A stretch of 64,000 nucleotides of DNA, taken from Rhizophagus irregularis (Eukaryota; Glomeromycota; Glomeromycetes; Glomerales; Glomeraceae). The stretch spans positions 2,666,001 through 2,730,000 of the forward strand of contig NC_089457.1 in the NCBI RefSeq assembly GCF_026210795.1, given 5' to 3'. The notes under the pieces were generated by a model. That model was given only the letters and a program-made list of their open reading frames with translations. It was not told the DNA's origin and did not search any database. The position numbers and the translations under genes were made by a program. Below, piece by piece: positions 1 to 10,060 of the stretch (the stretch's first letter is position 1; every line of letters starts with the position of its first letter).

Positions 1-410
1 AGAAATATTAAATTTGAGTTTTTCAAGAAAGAAAGATAAATGTCCGCAAGAAATAATAAAACATGAGAATGAATGTATGTACTTTCGTTATGCGTGTTCC
101 TTTAGTCCGCTATCCCTCCATTTTATATGATCTACCTTTTGTGTCTTATAATTATTCTTTCTAATTGTTCTTATTGCTAAAGATTGCTAAGCCGCAATTG
201 ATTGACTCTAATTATTCTATTGGTTCTTTGTTAATCATCCAATAAATATTACATCATGTAGATCATTGCTCTTCTTAAATGTTTATCCTTTTCGGCTAAT
301 TATTTATCCATCTACGCCAATTCATAATTAATTTGTTCATTCTTAATATTTGGCAATTACATTTGGTGATTGAATTTTATCATCTTCTCGTGCTTGATAT
401 TCGACTGTTT

Positions 411-860
411 ACAGCAGTCACCAATCAGTAACCAATTGGCATTTTCACCAAATACTGTTACCAATCGGGCAGTTTGCTAACTTTTGATTCAGTGATCAAA
501 AAGAATGAAATATAGCTTATTGGAATCATCTCAGCAAGACGAATCTAATGGTAGTAAAATTGCATTTCTAGGATTAATACTTGATGAGAAATTAAATAAA
601 ATATAAAAATAAAAATATATCATTTATATTTTATTTAATTTTTTATTAACTATTAATCCTAAAAATGTGATTTTACTACTATTAGTTTCATCTTATTGAG
701 ACGATTCCAATGAACTATATTTCATCCTTTTCTGATCACTGGATCAAAAGTTAGCAAACTGCCTGATTGGTAACAGTATTTGATGAAAATGCTAATCAGT
801 TACCAATTGGTCACTAATCAGCTATCTGATTGGTAACCAATTGGTGACTGATTGATGCCT
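411..860. repeat. Long imperfect foldback (inverted) repeat, MITE-like
   Basis: The left arm (about 411-605) and the reverse complement of the right arm (about 625-860) match almost base for base over more than 180 bp. Shared blocks include CTGTTACCAATC, GGCAGTTTGCTAACTTTTGAT, GATGAAATATAG-like and TTAAATAAAATATAAA. The loop is a short AT-rich centre near 605-625. The outer ends carry several copies of CCAATTGG/ACCAATCAG-type words. No transposase reading frame is present, so this looks like a non-autonomous foldback DNA element. I could not define a clear target-site duplication, and the superfamily is unknown. Confidence 0.8.
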
Positions 861-1864
861 GATTTTTCACTTTTCAACCTGTGTTATAAAAAAGAAAAAA
901 TTGTTAAAAAAACATTTTTTAAGAAATTTTAAAATATTATTACTTTAAAACTTTAGGATTTTAAAATTTAAGTTAAAACCAATTTCTTTACAAAAAAAAA
1001 AAAAATAAAAAATTTTTTTTAAAAAATTTTGAAATAATGAAATATAATAAAACTTCAAAATTTATTTTGAGATTCTGGTATTTAAATCAAAACTGATTTT
1101 TCAGGATCTTAAAATGGTAAGGTGATCTTTGAACTTTTTACTAATAACTATATACAAAGATTTTTTATAAGTTTAATATACAAAAATTTTAAAATAATTT
1201 AATAATTTTATATACTATTATATAATTGTATAAATATATTTATTAAATATACAAGCATTAGTACATATTTTTTTACACTAAATAAAGTTTTTTTTTTAAC
1301 TATAATGTATATAGAAGTTTATTAAATAAGTATTTTTTTTTTTTTTTAACCTTTATTATAGATGCGATCAAATCCTATTATAATTATGCTTACTTACATA
1401 TATAAACTTACAAAATATAAGATAAACAAATACATATAAGAATTAAGCATTATGAAACAAGACTACTTTTCAAAAAGAACAAGTCGACCTGTCACCTAAA
1501 CGATCACATCATTGTTAAAAACAATGATGCGACCTCAAATTCAAAGGTGACTGTCATGATCTACCTAAAAATTTGCCTAATGACCGCCTCGATGGAATGC
1601 CAAATCATTCCAGTTATTCCAATTACTTTCTAACATCTTACAGCCAACATTTTTAACACCCACTTCAGTGCGATTACTATGTGACTTAGCTTTTTTATTT
1701 TTACCGCTAATACCGCACTGCTTTTCTTCCTTTCTATACGTTATAAATAACATGCATGTATGATTCTTTCTTTATTAAAAAAGCTGTATGTATGTACATA
1801 CTATCGGATACAGAATGATGAAATAAACGAAAACAAATTTCTAAATAATTCGTTAAAACTACTG

Positions 1865-2040
1865 GGGAAGTCTATATATTTTTCTTTCAAATAAAATTTG
1901 CCATATGTAAATATAATCAAATATGGAATGATGTAAAACTAAAAATAAATTCGATAGACAAAACTGACTATATATTTTTCTTTCTAACCAAATAGCCTTA
2001 TGTAAATATTATCAGATAAGGAATGATCTAAAATCCTAAA
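1865..2040. repeat. Degenerate two-copy direct repeat
   Basis: Two adjacent blocks (about 1870-1945 and 1968-2035) share the order of TATATATTTTTCTTTC, a CCATATGTAAATAT/CCTTATGTAAATAT word and GGAATGATnTAAAA. The copies have diverged by substitutions and short indels. Function unknown. Confidence 0.5.
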
Positions 2041-2293
2041 ATAATTATTCATTTTTTCCCTTTTAATAATTTGTTTCTTAATAATTAGCCATCCCACAAA
2101 AGAAAATAGAAAAACAAAACAAGAATAACTAATTACATACTTATATCTCCTTAATACAACATACCTTGCTCTAATTTACGAGCTTTAATTGCACACTAAT
2201 TAATCACGTAGTCATGAGTAACACTGCGACCATGCCTCCCTCTTCTGATCTTATTACAATATGTCGTTAAAAGACATTTATCTCTAATACTAT

Positions 2294-3580
2294 TCAAACC
2301 CGATGAAATTCTGCCCTTGTAATAGGTTCTCGTCTATTGAGTATTTCTTGCCAAGGAGCGACATTATCCTTTCCACTAATTTCCATTTCCTGAAGGTCTG
2401 TAATAATATTGTCTATCATAGCACTTTGACCAGCACTACTCGACTGTTCTGCTAACTTACCATCTTTTCTTTCAAAAGAAGCATCTTTTTTCTTTCTTAA
2501 TTCAAAAAAATGTTCTTTGTTAAAAGAATGATTAATAAAAATATCATGTATTAACATTTTGTATCCAACTTCGTTGTAAACGATCTACCAGCTCCATTTC
2601 TTTTTCTGATATGTATTGTTTCTTAAGGATATCATGTCTACGTTTCAACTTATGTTTGGAAATAAGTACCTTTGATCCAATTCCATTATTTGTGACCTGC
2701 CATTTATTTTTATTACTCTTGAGGCTGTTTTTAAACCTTTTTTATACCTTTCTTGTTCTTTCGACGTCTTAAATTGCTTGTTTATCTGCAAATTTGAATA
2801 CGTAACTGCATATTTACGTGCTCCACCATCCATCAAAACTTTTTTTGTATAAGACACGCCAACACGTTTACTTATTACTTGTTTAACTTTACTAAAATCC
2901 TTAAACACATTTTGCGGCAGAGGTGTAGGAGTTATTATCATCTTCGAACGACAATTTTGACAAACTTTTCTATTTCTTGACATTACGTAAGCACAGACGT
3001 CACTACAAAATGAGCATGGGATGTAGAACCCCAAATACCATGTTCGTCTACTATGACTAAATTTAATATAAGTTGTAGTTTGTCTGTTCTTTTCCTGTTT
3101 CTTCAATCTATTTTCAATAACTACAAGTTTATCCAATAATAATTGGCGTATTCTTAAAAAATACTTGTTTCTAGTTTCTATGTCAATAGGTAACTCACAA
3201 AATACACTCGTTAAGTATTTTGAAATCCTGTATTTAGTATTCATCATAGGCCGATCTGAATTAATTAAAAAAGGCTTATCATATTTCTTTATTATATGTC
3301 TATTGTTGGTAACAATCGTCAATATATCTTTCTCTTTCTGTAATGAATCCACATGCAAAAGGATATAGGATTTTCCTTTTCTAGTGGAATATATCGTATC
3401 AGCCCCCGTGTACCGTTGCACTTTTTCTGGATGGAAAAAAGTATAGCCAATAAAAATTTCTTTATTCAGCATCTTTAATCTGATTGGTGCACCGTATTTA
3501 CGCCTTCTTTTGAAAAAATTTCGCAAGAAAATGAAACTTTTATGTCTTTTAAAGGACTATTAAGCCCTTGTGAACTTGTT
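2294..3580 (-). pseudogene. Frameshifted relic of an unidentified CxxC-containing protein gene
   Basis: A 293-codon open frame (3526-2645) encodes a basic protein with a paired-cysteine cluster in its middle (CSFCSDVC ... CQNC), which could bind one zinc ion. The frame has no ATG: it opens after stops near 3560, and the first codon of the open stretch, at 3526, is TTG. Near 2700 the coding sense moves to another frame, which reads on through KHKLKRRHDILKKQYISEKE to about 2560. It moves again into the frame of 2557-2294, which ends in a serine-rich and then acidic stretch. I read this as one original protein of roughly 400 residues broken by at least two frameshifts. I do not recognise the family. 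An unrecognised upstream exon, or sequencing indels, could also explain the breaks. Confidence 0.5.
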
Positions 3581-4016
3581 CGAACCAAAAAGAGTGATAA
3601 TGAAAAGTGTGTTGTTTAAACCAAAGAATACTTTTGTCTTAATACTGAAGTGCTATTTTTCTAGTAATTTAACAAGAAAGCGTAATATTCTTGTGTGAAA
3701 AATGGATGTGAACAGTACGGGAAAGAGTTTATATATGTTTATTAAATAAGTATTAAGGCTATATAAATTATATAAGTAAAATAAAAAACTCTAAACTATG
3801 AATCTAATATTATTAATATCCAAACTACTCATCATATATGAAAGCATCTTACATGTTGCATTGTCAGGTAAAATTTTTGCTTAAAGGGTAGAATTCGTTT
3901 GAAATTGTTCATTCTTAGCATATAACATCTCTTTTTCTTTACAAAACATCTACAAAATCCACAATAAAGTTTTTTTGCATTAATAGTTATTTCAATTTAT
4001 AAATCAAAATAAATTC

Positions 4017-5320
4017 TTATTTAAACAAAAACCTGTTAAAATTATTCTTATTTTGTTCTAAAATTTGATTTCTTATCTCTCTTTTTAATTCTCTTATTTG
4101 TTGTATCATCATCTTTCTTTTTAATTCTTCTGTTTGTCTATTTTGAATAATATGATTTTTATCCCATTTTTTATTAAAAATACATTCTAATGCTTTACCT
4201 AAACTAATTACTTCACTTTCAACATTATTATATATATAACAATTACAAAATATTAAACGAATATCCTTTTCAAATTCTTCTAAACTTGTATATTGATTAT
4301 TTTTTAATTTTAAATTTATATGCTTATAAGATTTATTAGCATAAGATTTGGCATAAGATTTGTTTTCAAGTTCATGAAGTATATCATAACAAAAGTCAGT
4401 AAATTCAAAATGATTTTCAATAGGAATCTTAACTGTTTTTTTTGAAAGTAATACATCTGGTTGTAATACATCTGGTTGTGAAGTTTCAGTAAATACTAGA
4501 TTTTCCTTTTTATATTCCTTAATAACTTGTAAATCTGGTTGTAAAGTTTCAGAAAGATTTTTAATAAAATCTTTGCTTGTTTTTTTTGAAAGTAATGTAT
4601 CTGGTTGAAAAATTTCAGCAAGTATTAGATTTTTCTTATCACATTCTTTAATAACTTTTAAATCTGATTGTGAAGTTTTAGGAAAATTTTTCTTTTTATT
4701 AAATTCTTTAATAATTTTTTGCCAAAATATTTGTAATTTTTCTTTACTACAAAAGTGCTCTTCTTGTATCTGTAATAAAAAGAAATTATTAATAGTGCAC
4801 AATATTTAGTAGTAAAGAAGGTACATAGCCAGTTCTCCTTTCAGAACAAGCAGACTTTATTAAGTTAAGGTGCCTGAATTGAGAGCAAGAGCTGACCAAT
4901 AAATCTAGTATGACGAATTTTAAGAGTTACTCCACTTTGTAAAATAAAAAATAAACACACCTTTTTTTTTACTGCAATAAAAATATCTGGTTCAAATAAG
5001 TTTTTGGCTGCCTTTAAAAAGCGGTTGTACCAGGTAAAGTTAAAATTTTGCCATTCATTCAAGTCCAATGCTTTGAAGAGTTAGTTAGTGAATTTAGTGA
5101 AGAAATAATAATATCTTGATTAGGACTCAAAAATTCATAGTAAATATAATTGTTTGATTCAATTGATTCAATTGAGTAAGAAACTTCAATTAAGTAAGAA
5201 ACAAGAGCTAGTTGTAATTAATAGGTTAATTAGAAGCTGAATAAACTCTTTTTTTAAAAGATTTAGAATTTTAAATTTATTCTTACCATCATATCCAATA
5301 TAATTTTCAGTTATATTCAT
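4017..5320 (-). CDS. Bromodomain-like protein, three exons
   Basis: Model: exons 5320-5287, 5070-4961 and 4769-4017, giving 298 aa. Donors are GTAAGA and GTGTGT. The first intron has a textbook CTAAC branch site just before its acceptor, and phases are 1 and 0. The C-terminal third resembles the second half of a bromodomain: a helix with FTDFCYDIL, the FEKDIRLIF / NCYIYNN segment containing the Asn that contacts acetyl-lysine in true bromodomains, and a final helix with ALECIFNKKW. The first helix and ZA loop are not evident, so acetyl-lysine binding is doubtful. Residues about 75-150 hold two to three diverged repeats built from QPD, VIKE, NLIxxE and LLSKKT. A Lys/Arg/Glu coiled coil follows the domain. 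The likely role is chromatin reading or scaffolding in the nucleus, which is inference only. Confidence 0.6.
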
Positions 5321-5340
5321 GATTCATTCATTAACTTGGA

Positions 5341-5545
5341 AAAAAAAATAATATAAAGTATTTATGAAAATGAAAAATAAAATATGTATTTGTAAAAAAG
5401 CAAAGTAGTATTAAAGAAAAAAATAATATAAAAGTATTTATGAAAAATGAAAAATAAAATATGTATTTGTAAAAAAGCAAAGTAGTATTAAAAAAAAAAT
5501 AATATAAAGTATTTATGAAAAATCAAAGTAGTATAATTAAAAAAA
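5341..5545. repeat. 75-bp AT-rich tandem repeat, about 2.5 copies
   Basis: Two complete units and one partial unit lie head to tail. Each contains AATATAAAGTATTTATGAAA, then AAAATATGTATTTGTAAAAA, then GCAAAGTAGTAT. The third copy lacks the middle part. It sits just upstream of the bromodomain-like gene, whose start is at 5320. Confidence 0.85.
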
Positions 5546-6264
5546 AAAAGAGCAAGTTGAGAAAATTAGGGATTTAAATATAAAAAAATCATATGACTCA
5601 TTGATACGAAAAAAGCATTACTAAGAATGAATAAATATGCATCATAATATAACATTTTAACTAGTAAAAAAATAAGTATCATGATGTATTTAACGTATGA
5701 TGCGATCCATGTAAGAATGATTCACATTGCAGAAATAGACCTAACATTCATCTGATAAAGAAAAAATAAGTAAATAAGTATCATAAAGTACGACGTACAC
5801 GTTTTTTTTAACTAGAATACCAAATTTAATGATGCGATCTTGATAAGATATTGAGCGTAACACAAAAAAATATTTTTTGAGTGATTAAATATTCATAATT
5901 ATATTCTTTAATTACACTTACTCTTATTTATTACGTAAAAATTTCCAAACTTACAATTTTTTTTAATTTCAAGTTATTGAAATTTTGAATATTTGGAAAA
6001 ATGACTTAATATCCGTGCTTATTTACATTTAATCTTAATACAGTATTAATCCTTTTTAATAAATTGATATTATTAGCAAGTTATTATATTGCTAAGAGTA
6101 ACATTAAGGTAAACGGTTTTTTTCCGTAATTGTGTACTAAATTCGGTTTTAATTTTGCTACTGTTATTACCTATAAGCATAAAAAGAATTAGTAAAATCG
6201 CGTATTTTGATTATACACTGGCATTATAAAGTGAAGGAGGAAATGTAGAATCTAGAATTATAAG

Positions 6265-6533
6265 ATGAAAGTTCCTAAACTCGCTACTATTCCTTCTCCC
6301 CTCCTTTCTCTTCTTCAACTCCTTCCTCATCATCTAAATAAAAACCAAATTGAGCTTGCTTTTTCTTTTATAAGAAACGAGAAATGGAGTAACATAATAT
6401 TTTATGGATCTCGGTGAGTAATTTTTTCATTGGACTACAGTAAATAATAGATATAAGTAACATTTTACATTTTCTTTCTAGAAGATCCAATTTTCTTAAA
6501 AGATTATTTAATTTTGTAATTAAGAATATTTAA
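6265..6533 (+). CDS. Possible small two-exon gene, unknown product
   Basis: Exon 1 (6265-6413) opens at ATG and ends at a consensus donor GTGAGT. A 68-bp intron ends in TTTCTAG, and exon 2 (6482-6533) keeps the frame (phase 2) to TAA. The product would be 66 aa, with a leucine/proline-rich start and then an amphipathic stretch containing NKNQIELAFSFIRNEKWSNI. I do not recognise it. The good splice sites argue for a real exon, but it could be the first exon of a longer gene or chance. The following 740 bases to 7275 are AT-rich and hold nothing else I can name. Confidence 0.3.
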
Positions 6534-7274
6534 TGATTTGATATATTAGCTCAATGTCTACAAAGCAAAAATTTATGGTCTTTGATTTAACTGTATGAGA
6601 GTTTGTTGAATAAAAATATATTTGATTTTTAATGAATTTAGGATCGGGTCTTGTAAGATTCACCATACTTAATTATTTAAAGTGAGCAAGTTTTTAGAAT
6701 TTTTATATATTAAGTTGTGTGTGTATCAGGTAATCATTTCTAATCGAATGTTTGTTATATTTTCATCAAGTATTGAAGGAAATGTGTAAAATTAATACAT
6801 TAAGGGAAAATGAGTAATTGGAGAATAATGTGTTTAGTTAGATATAAGAATTAAAAATAATAAAATAAAATAACTTTATAATAATATAAAAACTAAATAA
6901 ATTAGAAAAATAACAAGTATATCCAAGCTTATATATTTTATAATTATTTTACTCTCTATAAATGCACAATCTCTTTAGATACACTGAACATGACAGTACG
7001 GTTGCGTATTTTGACCCATATCTAAATTTAACTGTAACAAGTATCACAACATCATAAACACGTTTAATTTACTGAAAATAGTCATTTCATGAACTTTTCT
7101 TTTTCCCTTTTTATTAACTATTTTTTTTTTGAACGAACACGATTGAAAAATAAATATTCTCTCTCTCTTTTTTTTTTTAACTTTTTACGCGAGCTTAAAT
7201 AATAATATTATAATAATTATAATAATTTTGATAAAAATTTATGAACATATTTTTCTTGATAATTTTTTCGTAAA

Positions 7275-8508
7275 ATGATCGATATGACGAGTAACGGAAA
7301 GGCGATTTTTGAATTTACATTTCCAGATGACGCGCTAAATGATGATCATCCGGTATTTTCACCACCTTTTGCAACATCAAATGATACGTTTTGGCAATTA
7401 AAATTTTACAAGGTATTTTTATTTTTTAATTGAAAATTTTTGATATAAAATTAATTTTTGTAACAACAATAATAAATAATAATAATTACATAATAATAAT
7501 TTAAATTTAATAGGCAGATCCTGATAATCGTGCATGTAGTGTTTTATATTTAATTGCGATTCCAAATCACGAAGAAGCTTTGACTACAAATATTTGGGAG
7601 AAACGTGCAAAATTATCAGTCATGTTATACATTAAAAGTGAACAATATGAAAAATTTAATCCTATTAAAACTGATAAATATTCCGTGAGATCTTATTCCT
7701 GGGGTAAATTCTCTTTATTATATAATATATATAAGGAAATGGGTTTAAAATAAATTTACTAATTTTTTTTTTTAAATGGTTTTAAAAATTTATTTATAAA
7801 GGTGTAAACTTTCCTTTATTGAAAAATAATCAAACAGTTAACGTTGGTATTATTTTTTCTGATACTACAATCGAAAGAAATCAAGTCAATTCGGAAATTA
7901 TCTTCTCAGATCAAGTTTCGAAGGAATTAATGTCAACATGGATGGGACAAATTAATAATATGGAAAATGCAAATATTCAATTAAACTTCAACGATGGATT
8001 CATCCTTACTCATAAATCGGTTCTTATTAAACGTTCAGAATATTTTCGTAAATTTTTTCATGATACAAAAGAATCAAAAGAAAAGAAGAGAAAACTTGAT
8101 ATGAATCAAAATTTTATTATTATTAATATTCCGGATTATTCACGTCAAACATATTATGAAGTAATTAAATTTATGTATACGGATAAAATCGAATTTAGTA
8201 ATATTATTCCATTCGAAATTTTTAAAATAGCTGATTATTATCTTATACCGGATTTAAGGCAAAAAGCTAGAATAGAAATCTATAAAAGATTACATTTTGA
8301 TAATGTGGTTAAAGTTTTATTTAGTGAGGGTTATAAATGGAAGGATTTGAAAGATGATATGGTTGATTATATTGTTAGTCATTTTGATAGAATTAAAGAT
8401 ACCCCAGAATATAAATTACTTGCTGTAGATAACAGAAGTCATCCAGCTATAGTTGTACTAATGCAGGAGATTATAGCAAATCTTTTTTATAAAAAATCTA
8501 CAAAGTAG
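7275..8508 (+). CDS. MATH-BTB domain protein A (SPOP-like adaptor)
   Basis: Exons 7275-7412, 7514-7703 and 7802-8508 give 344 aa (phases 0 and 1; donors GTATTT and GTAAAT). Residues about 10-145 look like a MATH/TRAF-type beta-sandwich: FEFTFP, FWQLKFY, a YLIAIPN strand, WEKRAKLSVMLYIKS and YSVRSYSWG-VNF. Residues about 165-285 are a BTB/POZ domain: NIQLNF-NDGFILTHKSVLIKRSEYFRKFF, then YYEVIKFMYTDKIEF, and FEIFKIADYYLIPDLR. Proteins of this layout normally bring substrates to cullin-3 ubiquitin ligases; the substrate is unknown. Its paralogue is at 41712-42971, with identical first and second exon lengths (138 and 190 bp). The start is the first ATG in frame with the MATH strand. Confidence 0.8.
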
Positions 8509-8689
8509 ATATATGATTGGTTTGAAAATAATAAAGACTAGTATCATAATAGAAATTTAAGATCTACAATACTTTAATTATATCATTAAACTAATTTAGA
8601 TGATAAGATGCATCAATAGTAAAATTCGCACCAAGAAATTTTTTTTTTAAAAAAAAAGAAAAAAACAGCAATAATATTATCATATTAAA

Positions 8690-9863
8690 ATGTCTAAAAA
8701 CTTTAATGTTCCACCTCCAGAGACTAAATATTGTATATTAACATTTCCATCACCACGAATATTACTAATAACAATTAATCGTCCAAAACAACTTAATGCA
8801 CTTAACCTTCCTGCACATTTTGAATTAGATGGAGTATTTAATTGGTATAATAAAGAACCAGAATTATGGGTTGCTATTGTAAGTAAATTTTTTTTTTTAA
8901 TATTTACATTATTATCATTATTATGAATCTATATCTATCTAATTATATATATATTTTTATTATTAGATTACTGGAGTGGGAAACAAAGCATTTTGTGTTG
9001 GACAAGATTTGAAAAGTGAATTTACATCAAATGAGAAGGGATCATCGTCTAATGATGATGATTCAATATTAAAGAATTTTCCTAAAAGTGGATTTGGTGG
9101 AATAAGTAGAAGAGTTGATAGTTTAAAACCTGTAATTGCTGCTGTTAATGGTTTCGCTATTGGTGAGAATAAATTATAACAAAACTTCTTTCTAATTTTT
9201 CTAATCGTATTTCTTTCTTAGAACTACAATTGTAATTTATATAGGTGGTGGGATGGAAATCACTTTAGCATGTGATATTGTTGTTGCAGCAAAAAATTCC
9301 ATATTTTCTTTACCTGAAGTAAAAAGAGGTATTGTCGCTGTTAATGGTGGATTGACAAGATTAGTTAGATTCATTGGTATGTTTTTTTTTCATTTCATTT
9401 TTTTTTTCATATATTAATGAGTATTAAATAGTTTTGCACATTATATGACGATAGGATATCAGAGAACATGCGAACTGGCTTTTACGGGCCGAAATATTTC
9501 AGCCGAAGAATGTAAAGAAATTGGTCTTGTTAATAAAATAGTACCAACTTATAAGGTAATTATTATTATTATTACATACTTCATTTAAAATATATAACTT
9601 AATCTTCCTATTTAATCAAACAGGATGTTGTACCGGCTGCTCTTAAAATTGCCTCAGAAATAATTGAAAATTCTCCTGATGCCATTAAATTTTCAAAACA
9701 AGGAATACTTTATTCACTAGAATCTCCTTCTTTAACTGAAGCCGAAAGAAAACATCTTACTTCTGATATTGCTAAAAAATTTTATAATCAAGATAATTTT
9801 AAAGAAGGTATGTTATCTTTTAAAGAAAAGAGGAGTCCTAAATGGAAAAATTCTAAATTATAA
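8690..9863 (+). CDS. Peroxisomal enoyl-CoA hydratase/isomerase family protein
   Basis: Five exons (8690-8878, 8967-9162, 9245-9376, 9455-9555, 9624-9863; phases 0,1,1,0) encode 285 aa, the usual crotonase length. Oxyanion-hole segments are visible (GNKAFCVGQDL and FAIGGGME). Two acidic residues, E133 in GGGME and E153 in LPEV, are 20 residues apart, the spacing of the two catalytic glutamates of mitochondrial enoyl-CoA hydratase. This suggests real hydratase chemistry on 2-enoyl-CoA. The protein ends in Ser-Lys-Leu, a classical type 1 peroxisomal signal, and has no evident mitochondrial presequence, so peroxisomal beta-oxidation is the likely site. Isomerase or hydrolase members of the same superfamily are alternatives. 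Confidence 0.88.
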
Positions 9864-10060
9864 AAATTATAAAACCTCATATTAAATTAATTGTATCATT
9901 ACCCATTTTACTGAATCGGATTTATTATAATTTAATAATGTTATTTATACATTAAAAAACTCCAAATATTATTGCAATTAAACATTGGATTTTTTTTTCT
10001 TTTATTAAAAGGATCTAAACAAGTGCTTATAAATAAATAATTTAATCTGCTATTTATATT

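Larger units (their letters stand above)
1..2293. other. Intergenic, repeat-rich AT sequence
   Basis: I see no convincing gene here. The stretch holds a long foldback repeat (411-860), homopolymer runs around 960-1020 and 1330-1350, and a degenerate direct duplication of about 95-110 bp near 1865-2040. In that duplication, two blocks contain the same succession of a TATATATTTTTCTTTC core, a TATGTAAATAT core and a GGAATGAT core. Confidence 0.6.

Noticed and set aside
3165-3368. 67-codon open frame on the plus strand
   Set aside because: It lies antisense inside the CxxC protein relic and has no independent features.
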